A stretch of DNA of 25,407 nt from NCBI GenBank assembly GCA_017632155.1, contig JAGBRZ010000057.1:1-25407 (forward strand), in the 5' to 3' direction. How positions within the stretch are numbered: the stretch's first letter is position 1; each line of letters begins with the position of its first letter. The notes beneath the pieces were generated by a model that worked only from the letters and a program-made list of their open reading frames with translations, searched no databases and was not told the origin of the DNA. The stretch is from Clostridia bacterium. Lineage in GTDB: Bacteria > Bacillota_A > Clostridia > Oscillospirales > CAG-272. Position numbers and translations under genes: made by a program. Of this stretch, positions 8,410 through 15,409 are shown in pieces.

Positions 8410-8516
8410 GACGGGATTCTGAACCTATATCTGCGCGCATAACTTGTGCGAAACTGATGTGCTGCGGTAGCGCGCAGAAGATTGCTGTTGCTGCGCAACA
8501 GCAAGAGGTTCGAATC
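8410..8516. repeat. 107-nt structured repeat, copy 2
   Basis: The second unit has the same length, identical outer stem and the same two-hairpin plan: 8430-8438 with 8470-8478 (9 bp) and 8482-8491 with 8495-8504 (10 bp, 3-nt loop). Relative to copy 1 the second hairpin differs at two paired positions, each with the compensating change on the other arm, so pairing is preserved. Six bases separate the copies. Confidence 0.85.
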
Positions 8517-8528
8517 TTTACAGTTAGC

Positions 8529-8581
8529 AGCTCCAAAAAGAACAGGGTAGCCCAAAGGGCTACCCTGTTCTTTTTGGAGCT
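8529..8581 (-). terminator. Very long terminator hairpin of tRNA-Thr
   Basis: A perfect 25-bp inverted repeat (8529-8553 with 8557-8581) has a 3-nt loop. On the minus strand, the inner G+C-rich part followed by UUCUUUUU is a normal intrinsic terminator for the tRNA. The palindrome also runs past the U-run and includes the CCA end and discriminator of the tRNA. It can work in both directions. Confidence 0.85.
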
Positions 8582-8650
8582 GGTGACGGGATTCGAACCT
8601 GCGACCTGCTGATTACGAATCAGCTGCACTACCGGCTGTGCTACACCAGC
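8575..8650 (-). tRNA. tRNA-Thr (anticodon CGU)
   Basis: The minus strand folds into a full cloverleaf: acceptor GCTGGTG/CACCAGC, D-arm GCAC/GTGC with GG in the loop, anticodon arm GCTGA-TTCGTAA-TCAGC, 5-nt variable loop, T-loop TTCGAAT, U discriminator and an encoded CCA. The CGU anticodon reads ACG. G1-C72, C2-G71, G35 and U36 agree with known threonine identity elements. The T-stem (GCAGG/CCCGT) has an A-C mismatch and a G-U pair. It has its own promoter. Confidence 0.95.
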
Positions 8651-8659
8651 GACTGTAAT

Positions 8660-8688
8660 ATTATATCACATTCGAATGCGTTTTTCAA
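8660..8688 (-). promoter_or_regulatory. Promoter of tRNA-Thr
   Basis: Minus-strand TTGAAA (8683-8688), a 17-nt spacer and TATAAT (8660-8665) preceded by TGTGA, 9 nt before the tRNA 5' end. Confidence 0.85.
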
Positions 8689-8741
8689 GTCCTTTTTGAA
8701 TTTTTATTTTATTTTTATTATGAGATTTTACCGTTTTCCAC

Positions 8742-8770
8742 TTGACTATTTCCCAATAATATAGTATCAT
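8742..8770 (+). promoter_or_regulatory. Promoter of the metallophosphoesterase-rsmA operon
   Basis: TTGACT (8742-8747), a 17-nt spacer and TATCAT (8765-8770), about 37 nt before the first ribosome binding site region. Confidence 0.6.
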
Positions 8771-8813
8771 ATATTATGTATAACTAAATTCTATCCCCAA
8801 ACGGAGATTTTTT

Positions 8814-9569
8814 ATGAAAATTGGATTTTTTTCCGACCTTCATTGCGGAAGGGAAGAGATCACGAACAACAACCGTTATCCTTCGCGGTCTCTCGGTAAG
8901 CTGCAAAAGCTTCTTCTTGATTTTGAAAATACAGGCGTTGATCTTGCCATCTGCCTTGGCGACGTTATAAACGGCAGTACCAGCAAGGCGGACGATATTG
9001 AGCATCTTTCGCGCGTGGCAAAGGTCATCCGCGACAGCTCTGTGCCCGTTCTCGTTATGCAGGGCAATCACGATTTTAAAAATCTTGATGACGACACCTT
9101 TTACCGCGTCACAGATTTTGTCCGCCCTCCCTTTGTTTGCCGCGCGGATGAGGTCAATCTCATCTTCCTTGATGCAAACTACAGCTCGGACGGCACGCGC
9201 TACGGCAGCGGTGTTAAGTATAATTGGAAAGATACTTATATTCCCGGGGATCAGATCGAAGCGCTCCGCGAAGTTCTTGCAACCTCGCCCGAGGGAAGCA
9301 GATTCTGGATCCTCTGCCACCAATGCCTTGACATTGGCGTTGAGGAACGCCATATCGTCAACAATGTGGGCGAGGTTCTTGAGATCATCGGAACCGAGGG
9401 CAGGGACAAGGTCGAGTTCGTCATCTGCGGACACTATCACCCCGGTGCTTACAGCATAGACATCGGCAGAGAGTTCGTCACTCTTCCCGCCGTTTGCACG
9501 GGCAAGGATTTCAATCCGAACGCCGCGCTTATTCTTGACACATCACACACACCGAATTTCAGAGGCTAA
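8814..9569 (+). CDS. Calcineurin-like metallophosphoesterase
   Basis: The 251-residue soluble protein carries the full metal-binding set of the calcineurin-like superfamily: D8-x-H10 in FFSDLHCG, GD50VIN53, G84-N-H-D87, H169 in ILCHQ and G206-H-Y-H209. Such enzymes hydrolyse phosphomono- or diesters with two bound metal ions; length and motif spacing fit small cytoplasmic phosphohydrolases, but the substrate cannot be read from sequence. The ATG follows CGGAGA. rsmA starts one base after its stop, so the two are cotranscribed; this does not by itself imply a shared pathway. Confidence 0.9.
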   Translation: MKIGFFSDLHCGREEITNNNRYPSRSLGKLQKLLLDFENTGVDLAICLGDVINGSTSKADDIEHLSRVAKVIRDSSVPVLVMQGNHDFKNLDDDTFYRVTDFVRPPFVCRADEVNLIFLDANYSSDGTRYGSGVKYNWKDTYIPGDQIEALREVLATSPEGSRFWILCHQCLDIGVEERHIVNNVGEVLEIIGTEGRDKVEFVICGHYHPGAYSIDIGREFVTLPAVCTGKDFNPNAALILDTSHTPNFRG

Positions 9570-9570
9570 A

Positions 9571-10440
9571 ATGAATCTTTGTGACATCAGAACTATAAAA
9601 GACACCATGGCAATGTTCGGTCTGACCTTCCGCAAGGAATTCGGACAGAACTTCCTGACCGACCGCGAGGTCGTTGCCGAGATCGCCGAATCCTGCGGCG
9701 GACCGAATACCAAGACGGTTCTCGAGATCGGCGCGGGTTGCGGCTCGCTTACGCACGAGCTTGCGCTTCTCTACGAAAACGTTGTGGCTCTCGAGATCGA
9801 CCGCGGACTCATTCCGCTTCTCAAATACACTCTCGGCGAGCACAGAAACATCAAGGTCATCAACGCGGACGTTATGAAGACCGATATCCCCGAACTCCTC
9901 GGCGACGCTTTTGAACGCGGCGGAGTTTCTGTCTGCGCGAATCTGCCTTACTATATCACAACTCCTATCCTTCTCGAGCTGCTTGATTCGCGACTGCCCT
10001 TCGACAGCATCACGGTTATGATCCAGTCCGAGGTTGCGGACAGGCTCTGCGCCCTCCCCGGCACGCCGAATTACGGCTCGGTAACCGCTTATCTCAATTA
10101 TTTCGGCACTTGCAAGAAGCTTTTGAAGGTTCCTGCGGGCAAGTTTCTGCCGCCCCCGAAGGTCGATTCGGCTGTTGTTCGCATCGATCTTTACCGCGAC
10201 CGCCCCTGCAAGCCGAAGGATGAGAAGATCTTCTTCCGCACTATGCGTGCGGCATTCGAGCAGAGAAGAAAGACTCTCCCCAACGCGCTTGCCGCAGGCT
10301 TTGGAGAGATTTCAAAGGCGGATATCACAGATGCGATCATTGCTTGCGGATTTGATGCAAACATTCGCGGCGAACGTCTTTCGGTTGCCGAGTTCTGCAC
10401 TCTTTCCGATAAGCTTTGCGAGCTTATCAACAATAAGTAA
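9571..10440 (+). CDS. rsmA: 16S rRNA (adenine(1518)-N(6)/adenine(1519)-N(6))-dimethyltransferase
   Basis: The 289-residue protein has the KsgA/RsmA signatures: FGQNFLTDREVV near the N-terminus, the SAM-binding motif VLEIGAGCGSLTHELA (from about 50), ALEID after strand 2, and the catalytic NLPYY at 124-128 followed by ITTPIL. The C-terminal part contains KVDSAVVRIDL and FEQRRKTLPNAL, as in the family. It dimethylates two adjacent adenines in the 3' hairpin of 16S rRNA during 30S assembly. An in-frame ATG 36 bases upstream lies inside the previous gene; I prefer 9571 because AGAGG sits at 9561-9565 and the protein then begins at the usual family position. It is second in an operon. Confidence 0.96.
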   Translation: MNLCDIRTIKDTMAMFGLTFRKEFGQNFLTDREVVAEIAESCGGPNTKTVLEIGAGCGSLTHELALLYENVVALEIDRGLIPLLKYTLGEHRNIKVINADVMKTDIPELLGDAFERGGVSVCANLPYYITTPILLELLDSRLPFDSITVMIQSEVADRLCALPGTPNYGSVTAYLNYFGTCKKLLKVPAGKFLPPPKVDSAVVRIDLYRDRPCKPKDEKIFFRTMRAAFEQRRKTLPNALAAGFGEISKADITDAIIACGFDANIRGERLSVAEFCTLSDKLCELINNK

Positions 10441-10457
10441 TTGCGGTTTGGTGTATT

Positions 10458-10781
10458 ATGAATATTAATGAATATCAGACAAGGATAGACGAGCCGTTTG
10501 ATGGCAACGGCGTGGGACAAAGAAGAAAGCCGACCAAAAATAAGTGCCCGTCAGACGTGATCCTTTTTCGCTCTGTAATCTCGGTTCTGCTTGCGTTGCT
10601 TCTTGTAGCTTCTCTTGGTTGGACTTGGCTTTTTACAGTTCTTCACGGTCCGAGCGAAACATACCGCGATGAGATCGTACACCGCACTATGAGCAAATCG
10701 AGTACGAAATGGATTCCGTATCTTGCGCTTCCCGCAAGCGAGATCGATGAGATAATGCTGAACGGGGAGGTGCAGGACTGA
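10458..10781 (+). CDS. Small single-pass membrane protein, unknown function
   Basis: The 107-residue protein is not recognised. A basic, polar N-terminal segment (about 1-33, with QRRKPTKNK) suggests a cytoplasmic N-terminus. One long hydrophobic segment follows (about 34-62, VISVLLALLLVASLGWTWL), then an outside tail of about 43 residues ending in acidic residues. It begins 17 nt after rsmA and overlaps the next gene by one base, so it belongs to the same operon. The ribosome binding site is weak, suggesting low or coupled translation. It is too short for a transporter; a partner or assembly role for the next membrane-anchored protein is plausible but unproven. Confidence 0.75.
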   Translation: MNINEYQTRIDEPFDGNGVGQRRKPTKNKCPSDVILFRSVISVLLALLLVASLGWTWLFTVLHGPSETYRDEIVHRTMSKSSTKWIPYLALPASEIDEIMLNGEVQD

Positions 10782-11527
10782 TGAAAAAGGGACTCACACG
10801 CGGCGGATTGATCTTTGCCACGGCTTGGCTTGGCATATTCGCGGTGGCGTATCTTGCCTGGGCTATCAATCTCGGCATCATCAACAAAAGACTTGCAGAG
10901 TACGAGAGTATTCAGCCGAAGTACGCTGCGGAAAGAATATTTAACGAATGCTTCCTTTATGCCGATACCTCTGAAATGATCGAATTTGAGGAAGGTTTTT
11001 ATTCCGAATACGACAAAAAAGGTGCTCCCGAAAAGGCACTCTCCGATGCTCTTGACGGCAAAAAGCTCAGCTATAAAGCCGAAAATAAAGCCCTTTACAG
11101 CGTTTATGCCGACGGCGAAATGATCGCGCAGTTTACGCTTATTCCGCATCGTGAAGTAACTCCGCTCCTCGGTGCGCATGAACCTACACTTGGCGAGATT
11201 GATTTTTTGGTTAAGCCGACCGTTGACGTGACCGTAATTGCTCCAAAGGGTGCCGTTGTAAAGGTGAACGGTAAGACCGTTGCCGAAGATAAGCTTTCGG
11301 GCGCCCCGATCTATCTCGACAATGCCGAATATTTCCCCAATGACGCGGCAAGAGAAATGGTCAGCTACCGTATAGAAGGTCTTTTTGCCGAGCCCGTTGT
11401 CAGCGTTGAAAGCGCGGACGGTGCTGTCAGATACGGCGTTGATCTTATGGACGCATCCCACGTTTACAGCGCGGAGTATTCCTATGTGTCATATCTCCGC
11501 GATGCATATTACGGAAAATTAAATTAA
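10781..11527 (+). CDS. Membrane-anchored extracytoplasmic protein, unknown function
   Basis: The 248-residue protein has an N-terminal anchor (about 9-31, LIFATAWLGIFAVAYLAWAI) after a basic start, and an outside domain of about 215 residues. That domain has a helical, acidic first part and a beta-rich second part with VDVTVIAPKGAVVKVNGKTV, a pattern seen in small Ig-like or stalk domains of exported Gram-positive proteins. No catalytic motif is visible and I do not assign a family. The ATG overlaps the previous TGA by one base, with a strong GGGGAGGTG at 10764-10772, so the two membrane proteins are translationally coupled and probably act together. A good terminator follows. Confidence 0.8.
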   Translation: MKKGLTRGGLIFATAWLGIFAVAYLAWAINLGIINKRLAEYESIQPKYAAERIFNECFLYADTSEMIEFEEGFYSEYDKKGAPEKALSDALDGKKLSYKAENKALYSVYADGEMIAQFTLIPHREVTPLLGAHEPTLGEIDFLVKPTVDVTVIAPKGAVVKVNGKTVAEDKLSGAPIYLDNAEYFPNDAAREMVSYRIEGLFAEPVVSVESADGAVRYGVDLMDASHVYSAEYSYVSYLRDAYYGKLN

Positions 11528-11537
11528 AATGCAGTTG

Positions 11538-11563
11538 AAAGCAGAACTTGCGGGTTCTGCTTT
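11538..11563 (+). terminator. Intrinsic terminator of the rsmA operon
   Basis: A 10-bp stem (11538-11547 with 11554-11563) and a 6-nt loop are followed by a U-rich tract, 11 nt after the stop codon. Confidence 0.88.
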
Positions 11564-11590
11564 TTCTGTTTGAAAAATTCACCGTTATTG

Positions 11591-11619
11591 TTGATTTGTG
11601 TCGAAATTTGTGGTATAAT
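11591..11619 (+). promoter_or_regulatory. Promoter of the MBOAT-SGNH operon
   Basis: TTGATT (11591-11596), a 17-nt spacer and TATAAT (11614-11619) with TGTGG just before the -10 (TGn extended -10). Confidence 0.82.
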
Positions 11620-11653
11620 TATAAATTGATAAACTATGCAAAGGAGAAGGAGC

Positions 11654-13066
11654 ATGACTTTCTACAGTCCGGAATTTATATTCATATTTCTTCCGTCCGT
11701 GGTGGCACTTTATGCCTTGGCGGGCAAGAAGCTTCGAGGTGCCGTTCTCTTTCTCGGAAGTGTAGTGTTTTATCTGCTTGCCTCGCGCGATCTTATGTCG
11801 ATGGCGATACTTGCCAGCAGTTTGCTTTTTAATTATGCGGCGGGGCTGTTCATTGGTATTGCCGAGGGCAGAATGCGAAAGCTGCTTTTCGGATTTTGCA
11901 CTTTGGTGAATGCCGCGGCTTTACTTTCGCCTAAGATCATTTCGATAATCACCGAGTCATTTGGATCGTTCCTTCCCGAAGGGCTTGCTATCGCCGCTCC
12001 CGTTGGCTTCAGCTTTTATATGTTCAAGAATATGTCCTATCTGCGCCAGGTATACGACGGCAAGATCAAAGCCGAGCAATCCTTTTTTGCGCTTGGCGCA
12101 TATCTTGTCAACTTTGCACAGGTGCTCAGCGGACCGATTCAGACCTATGCCGATTGGAAAAAGAGCCTTGAGGAAGGCGGAGTTTCTCTTGCCTCAATAA
12201 ACAGCGGAATTTATGAGTTTATTATCGGTCTTGCGCTTAAGATCCTTCTTGCCGACAGAATAATCAGAGTGTGGGTCGCGGGGCTTTACGGCATTGACAG
12301 TATTGGTATCGATTCGATATCTACACCTCTCGCGTGGCTTGGATTTTTCGCGTTTCCTCTTTATCTTTATTTTGAGTTTTACGGCTATTCGCTTATGTCG
12401 CGCGGTATCGGAAGAATGCTCGGATATGAAACTCCCGATAACTTTCTTCATCCCTATATGTCGCGCTCGGTCAGCGAGTTCTGGCGCCGTTGGCATATGA
12501 CTCTCGGCGAATGGTTCAAGGAAAACGTATATTTCCCTCTCGGCGGCAGCAGATGCCCGAGGGGACGCACTATTTTGAATCTCTGCGCGGTGTGGCTTTG
12601 CACGGGCGTGTGGCATGCCCTCTGCTTTGACGGAAACGGTATCAACTTTATGATTTGGGCGGCGTTTCTTTTGATCTTTATCCTTTTTGAAAAGATCGGC
12701 GCGCTTGATTGGGTAATTAAAAACAGAGTTCTTTCGCATATTTATCTGCCCGTGGTTATTTTGTTTTCCTGGGCGATATTCAATACCAACATTCTCACCC
12801 TTGCCGATCTTGGCACATATTTCACTCGACTGTTCCCATTTTTCTCAGAAATGCCCGAATACGTTGACCCCTCCGACTGGGTAAGACACTTTAAGGACGT
12901 CGGCATTTATATGGCGGTAGGTTTTATATTCCTGACACCTCTGCCGAGAAGAATATATGATAAATTTAAAAATATCAAGCCCCTTGCGGTTGCCGTTATG
13001 CTTGTGCTTTTCTGGCTTTCGGTATATCTTATTTTCTGCGAGGGCGCAAATCCGATGGTCTATTGA
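11654..13066 (+). CDS. MBOAT-family O-acyltransferase (AlgI/PatA/DltB-like)
   Basis: The 470-residue multi-pass membrane protein carries MBOAT landmarks: FYSPEFIFIFLPSV at the start, PVGFSFYMFKNMSYLRQVYDG, the SEFWRRWHMTLGEWFKENVY block with His281, YFPLGGSR, and the catalytic-type His321 in TGVWHALC. Proteins of this type move an acyl group, usually acetyl, across the membrane to a surface polymer, in pairs with an extracellular SGNH protein. The next gene encodes such a protein 18 bases downstream. I chose the ATG at 11654 over the in-frame ATG at 11636 because AAGGAGAAGGAG lies directly before it. The acceptor (peptidoglycan, teichoic acid or exopolysaccharide) cannot be read from the window. 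Confidence 0.93.
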   Translation: MTFYSPEFIFIFLPSVVALYALAGKKLRGAVLFLGSVVFYLLASRDLMSMAILASSLLFNYAAGLFIGIAEGRMRKLLFGFCTLVNAAALLSPKIISIITESFGSFLPEGLAIAAPVGFSFYMFKNMSYLRQVYDGKIKAEQSFFALGAYLVNFAQVLSGPIQTYADWKKSLEEGGVSLASINSGIYEFIIGLALKILLADRIIRVWVAGLYGIDSIGIDSISTPLAWLGFFAFPLYLYFEFYGYSLMSRGIGRMLGYETPDNFLHPYMSRSVSEFWRRWHMTLGEWFKENVYFPLGGSRCPRGRTILNLCAVWLCTGVWHALCFDGNGINFMIWAAFLLIFILFEKIGALDWVIKNRVLSHIYLPVVILFSWAIFNTNILTLADLGTYFTRLFPFFSEMPEYVDPSDWVRHFKDVGIYMAVGFIFLTPLPRRIYDKFKNIKPLAVAVMLVLFWLSVYLIFCEGANPMVY

Positions 13067-13084
13067 TCGGAAAGGAATCCCATT

Positions 13085-14110
13085 TTGAAAAACAACCATC
13101 CCGATGGCGGAATTTTGCTTATATGCCTGCTTATGACGATCTTGATTGCGGTCATTGGAGGGCTTATCGTTTCCGCCGACAGCACAAATCCGATAGAATC
13201 ATTGATGTTCTTCTTCCGCGACGGAGCAACTTCTGCTCCCGTCACAGAGGCTGAGGTGATCGAAGGCGAAGATACCGAGCCGGTATTCATTCGGCCGACA
13301 GTGACCCTGCCCGAAACGACTGCCGAGGACGTAACCGTCCCCGAAACAACAACGGCACCCGAGGTGACAGAGTCACCCGAAACTACAGCCGAAACTCCGG
13401 TTACAACGCAATCCCCGCCCGAAACCACGAAAAAAGCTGATACCACAAAGGTACCGGATACCACAAAGAAGCACGAAACTACCGCGCCTGTTACAACCAA
13501 GACCCCCGACACAACCAAAAAGCCGCAGAGCGATGAGGAATATTTTTCTGATACGCTTTTCCTAGGTGATTCGAGAACCGTCGGATTTTATCTTTACGCC
13601 CGCATTCCGGGTGCTACATACTTCGCGCGCACATCGATGAACGTATATAACGTGTTTGATGATAAAGTATCGGAAACGAAGGATACCTCGTCTTATAACC
13701 TTGCCGAGCTTCTTGCGGAAAGAAAATTCGGAAAAATATATATCCTTCTCGGAATCAATGAGATAGGATATTCCCATAGCTCGGTAGTTAAAAACTATAC
13801 TTCTGTGATCGAATATATCAAGCAGTATCAGCCCGAGGCGAAGATCATCATTCAATCGAATATGCACGTTACAAAAAAGAAATCGGATTCCAATCCGAAC
13901 ACTTTTGCCAATTCGAGAATAGACGAGCTCAACCGCCGCCTCGCCGCGCTTGCGGATAACAAAAAGGTCTTTTATCTTGGATTTGAGGAGATATTTGACG
14001 ACGAAAGCGGAGCTATGGATCCCTCATATTCGGGCGATGGAGTACATCTCTATGCCAAGTGCTATAAGCTTTGGCGCGAGTGGATTCTTGAGAACGGAAA
14101 AATATATTAA
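13085..14110 (+). CDS. Membrane-anchored SGNH/GDSL-type hydrolase or acyltransferase with Thr-rich linker
   Basis: The 341-residue protein has one N-terminal membrane segment (about 9-31, ILLICLLMTILIAVIGGLIV), a long Thr/Pro/Glu/Lys-rich linker (about 60-145, repeating PETT and DTTKK units) and a C-terminal SGNH domain. Block I is FLGDSRTVG with Ser163, block III is LLGINEIGYS, and block V is GDGVHLY with Asp318 and His321, so the catalytic triad is present. The start is TTG, chosen for AAAGGAA 8 nt upstream; the first in-frame ATG lies inside the membrane segment. Placed next to an MBOAT gene, it most likely completes O-acyl transfer to, or removal from, a surface polymer. The linker would let the domain reach into the wall. 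Confidence 0.88.
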   Translation: MKNNHPDGGILLICLLMTILIAVIGGLIVSADSTNPIESLMFFFRDGATSAPVTEAEVIEGEDTEPVFIRPTVTLPETTAEDVTVPETTTAPEVTESPETTAETPVTTQSPPETTKKADTTKVPDTTKKHETTAPVTTKTPDTTKKPQSDEEYFSDTLFLGDSRTVGFYLYARIPGATYFARTSMNVYNVFDDKVSETKDTSSYNLAELLAERKFGKIYILLGINEIGYSHSSVVKNYTSVIEYIKQYQPEAKIIIQSNMHVTKKKSDSNPNTFANSRIDELNRRLAALADNKKVFYLGFEEIFDDESGAMDPSYSGDGVHLYAKCYKLWREWILENGKIY

Positions 14111-14128
14111 AAATATAACAATTTGTTC

Positions 14129-14157
14129 TTGATTTCCAATATTATTAGTGTTATAAT
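14129..14157 (+). promoter_or_regulatory. Promoter of the SLC13-like permease gene
   Basis: TTGATT (14129-14134), a 17-nt spacer and TATAAT (14152-14157). The transcript should start near 14164. Confidence 0.78.
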
Positions 14158-14167
14158 ATCGCTTGTG

Positions 14168-14197
14168 TTTTGCTCACCCCAAAAGGGGTGAGCAAAA
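14168..14197 (+). promoter_or_regulatory. Strong hairpin at the 5' end of the permease mRNA
   Basis: A perfect 13-bp stem (14168-14180 with 14185-14197) and an AAAA loop lie between the predicted transcription start and the ribosome binding site. Its U-run is on the 5' arm and A-run on the 3' arm, and no U-tract follows on either strand, so it is not a standard terminator. It could protect the 5' end or act as an RNA control element. Confidence 0.6.
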
Positions 14198-14220
14198 ATT
14201 TGTGTGATCGGAGAAAATGA

Positions 14221-15375
14221 ATGACTTCATCTCATGTAAAACGCGCGCCTCACCGCCACCATTTGCCCCATATAGATATAATTCCTTTTATAAAAAAGAA
14301 TGCGGTTGTGCTCATTGCATTCTGCGCGGCAGTAATTACTTCGGTAATCGTTCCGCCCGATGCCGAATATGCGGGTTATCTTGATTTCAAGACGCTCACC
14401 TGCCTTTTCTGCGTACTTGCCGTTGTTTGTGCGCTGAAGAATATCAATTTCTTTTATATGCTCGCACGCAAGATCGTGCAGTGCTTCAAAACGGCAAAGA
14501 TCAGCATTCTCGCGCTTGTTTACATAACCTTTATCGGCTCGATGCTGATTGCGAATGATATGGCGCTGCTGACATTCCTTCCTCTCGGATATTTCGTTCT
14601 GACCTCAACGGGCAAGGAAAAATATATGGCGTTCACCTTCATTATGCAGAATATCGCCGCAAACCTCGGCGGAATGCTGACGCCTTTTGGAAATCCGCAG
14701 AATCTTTATCTCTACTCCTTCTTCAATATCCCCACGGGCGAGTTTATGCAGATAATGCTCCTGCCCTTCGTTCTTGCTGTGGCTCTCATTACGCTTTGCT
14801 GTCTTATCTTTGTTAAAAATGAGCCGATGGAGATCGACGACGAGAAGATCGAACTCAACCCCAAGAAAACGGTTCTTTATCTTGCTCTTTTTGCTCTCTC
14901 GATCGCGATAGTTTTCAGAGGAATTCCTTACTTTATCGGACTTATTGTTATTCCCCCCGTGCTTATCTTTGCAGACCGCAAGGCGCTCGGAATGGTTGAC
15001 TACGGACTTCTTCTGACCTTCGTATTCTTCTTCATCTTCGCGGGAAATATGGCAAGAATCGATATTGTCCGCAACTTCCTTTCATGGCTTCTCGATAAGA
15101 ACACGCTCCTCGTAAGCACTCTCTCCTGCCAGTTTATCAGTAACGTTCCCTCGGCTATTCTGCTTTCGCAGTTTACCGAAAACTATGCCGATCTTCTTGT
15201 CGGCGTAAATATCGGCGGAACCGGTACACTTATCGCATCCCTCGCAAGTCTTATCACATTCAAGGAATACACAAGTCATAATCCCGGTAAGACACTCAAA
15301 TATATTCTTACCTTCTCGGCGTTCAATTTTGGCTTCCTTGCGATACTTGTGGCTGTTATGCTGTTGGTTAAATAA
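14221..15375 (+). CDS. SLC13/ArsB-type anion permease
   Basis: The 384-residue membrane protein has about ten hydrophobic segments and two related halves, as in the ion transporter superfamily that includes SLC13, CitM and ArsB. Key strings are FIGSMLIANDMALLTFLPLG and LTPFGNPQNLYLY in the first half, and SCQFISNVPSAILLSQF in the second; Asn-Pro and Asn-Val-Pro-Ser turns mark substrate and sodium sites in the family. It probably imports or exports an organic or inorganic anion; the exact substrate is open. The N-terminus is His-rich (five His within the first 17 residues), which is unusual. GGAG at 14210-14213 is 7 nt before the ATG. It is a single-gene unit with its own promoter and terminator. 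Confidence 0.85.
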   Translation: MTSSHVKRAPHRHHLPHIDIIPFIKKNAVVLIAFCAAVITSVIVPPDAEYAGYLDFKTLTCLFCVLAVVCALKNINFFYMLARKIVQCFKTAKISILALVYITFIGSMLIANDMALLTFLPLGYFVLTSTGKEKYMAFTFIMQNIAANLGGMLTPFGNPQNLYLYSFFNIPTGEFMQIMLLPFVLAVALITLCCLIFVKNEPMEIDDEKIELNPKKTVLYLALFALSIAIVFRGIPYFIGLIVIPPVLIFADRKALGMVDYGLLLTFVFFFIFAGNMARIDIVRNFLSWLLDKNTLLVSTLSCQFISNVPSAILLSQFTENYADLLVGVNIGGTGTLIASLASLITFKEYTSHNPGKTLKYILTFSAFNFGFLAILVAVMLLVK

Positions 15376-15379
15376 AATA

Positions 15380-15405
15380 AAACGGAGTGCCTTGGCACTC
15401 CGTTT
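15380..15405. terminator. Bidirectional terminator between the permease and zinc dehydrogenase genes
   Basis: A perfect 12-bp stem (15380-15391 with 15394-15405) has a tiny loop and T-rich flanks on both strands, between convergent genes. Confidence 0.88.
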
Positions 15406-15409
15406 CGTT

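Noticed and set aside
8297..8516. CRISPR array
   Set aside because: There are only two 107-nt units with a 6-nt gap, with internal hairpins and no unique spacers.
8283..8629. Short minus-strand frames across the repeats and the tRNA
   Set aside because: They translate repeat, terminator and tRNA sequence; the similar peptides only reflect the DNA repeats.
9535..9570. Longer N-terminus for rsmA
   Set aside because: The added residues (MTHHTHRISEAK) lie in the upstream gene, and a ribosome binding site precedes the later ATG.
13300..13525. Thr-rich repeats as a separate gene or a frameshift
   Set aside because: The repeats are in frame with the membrane segment and the SGNH domain, and fit an extracellular linker.
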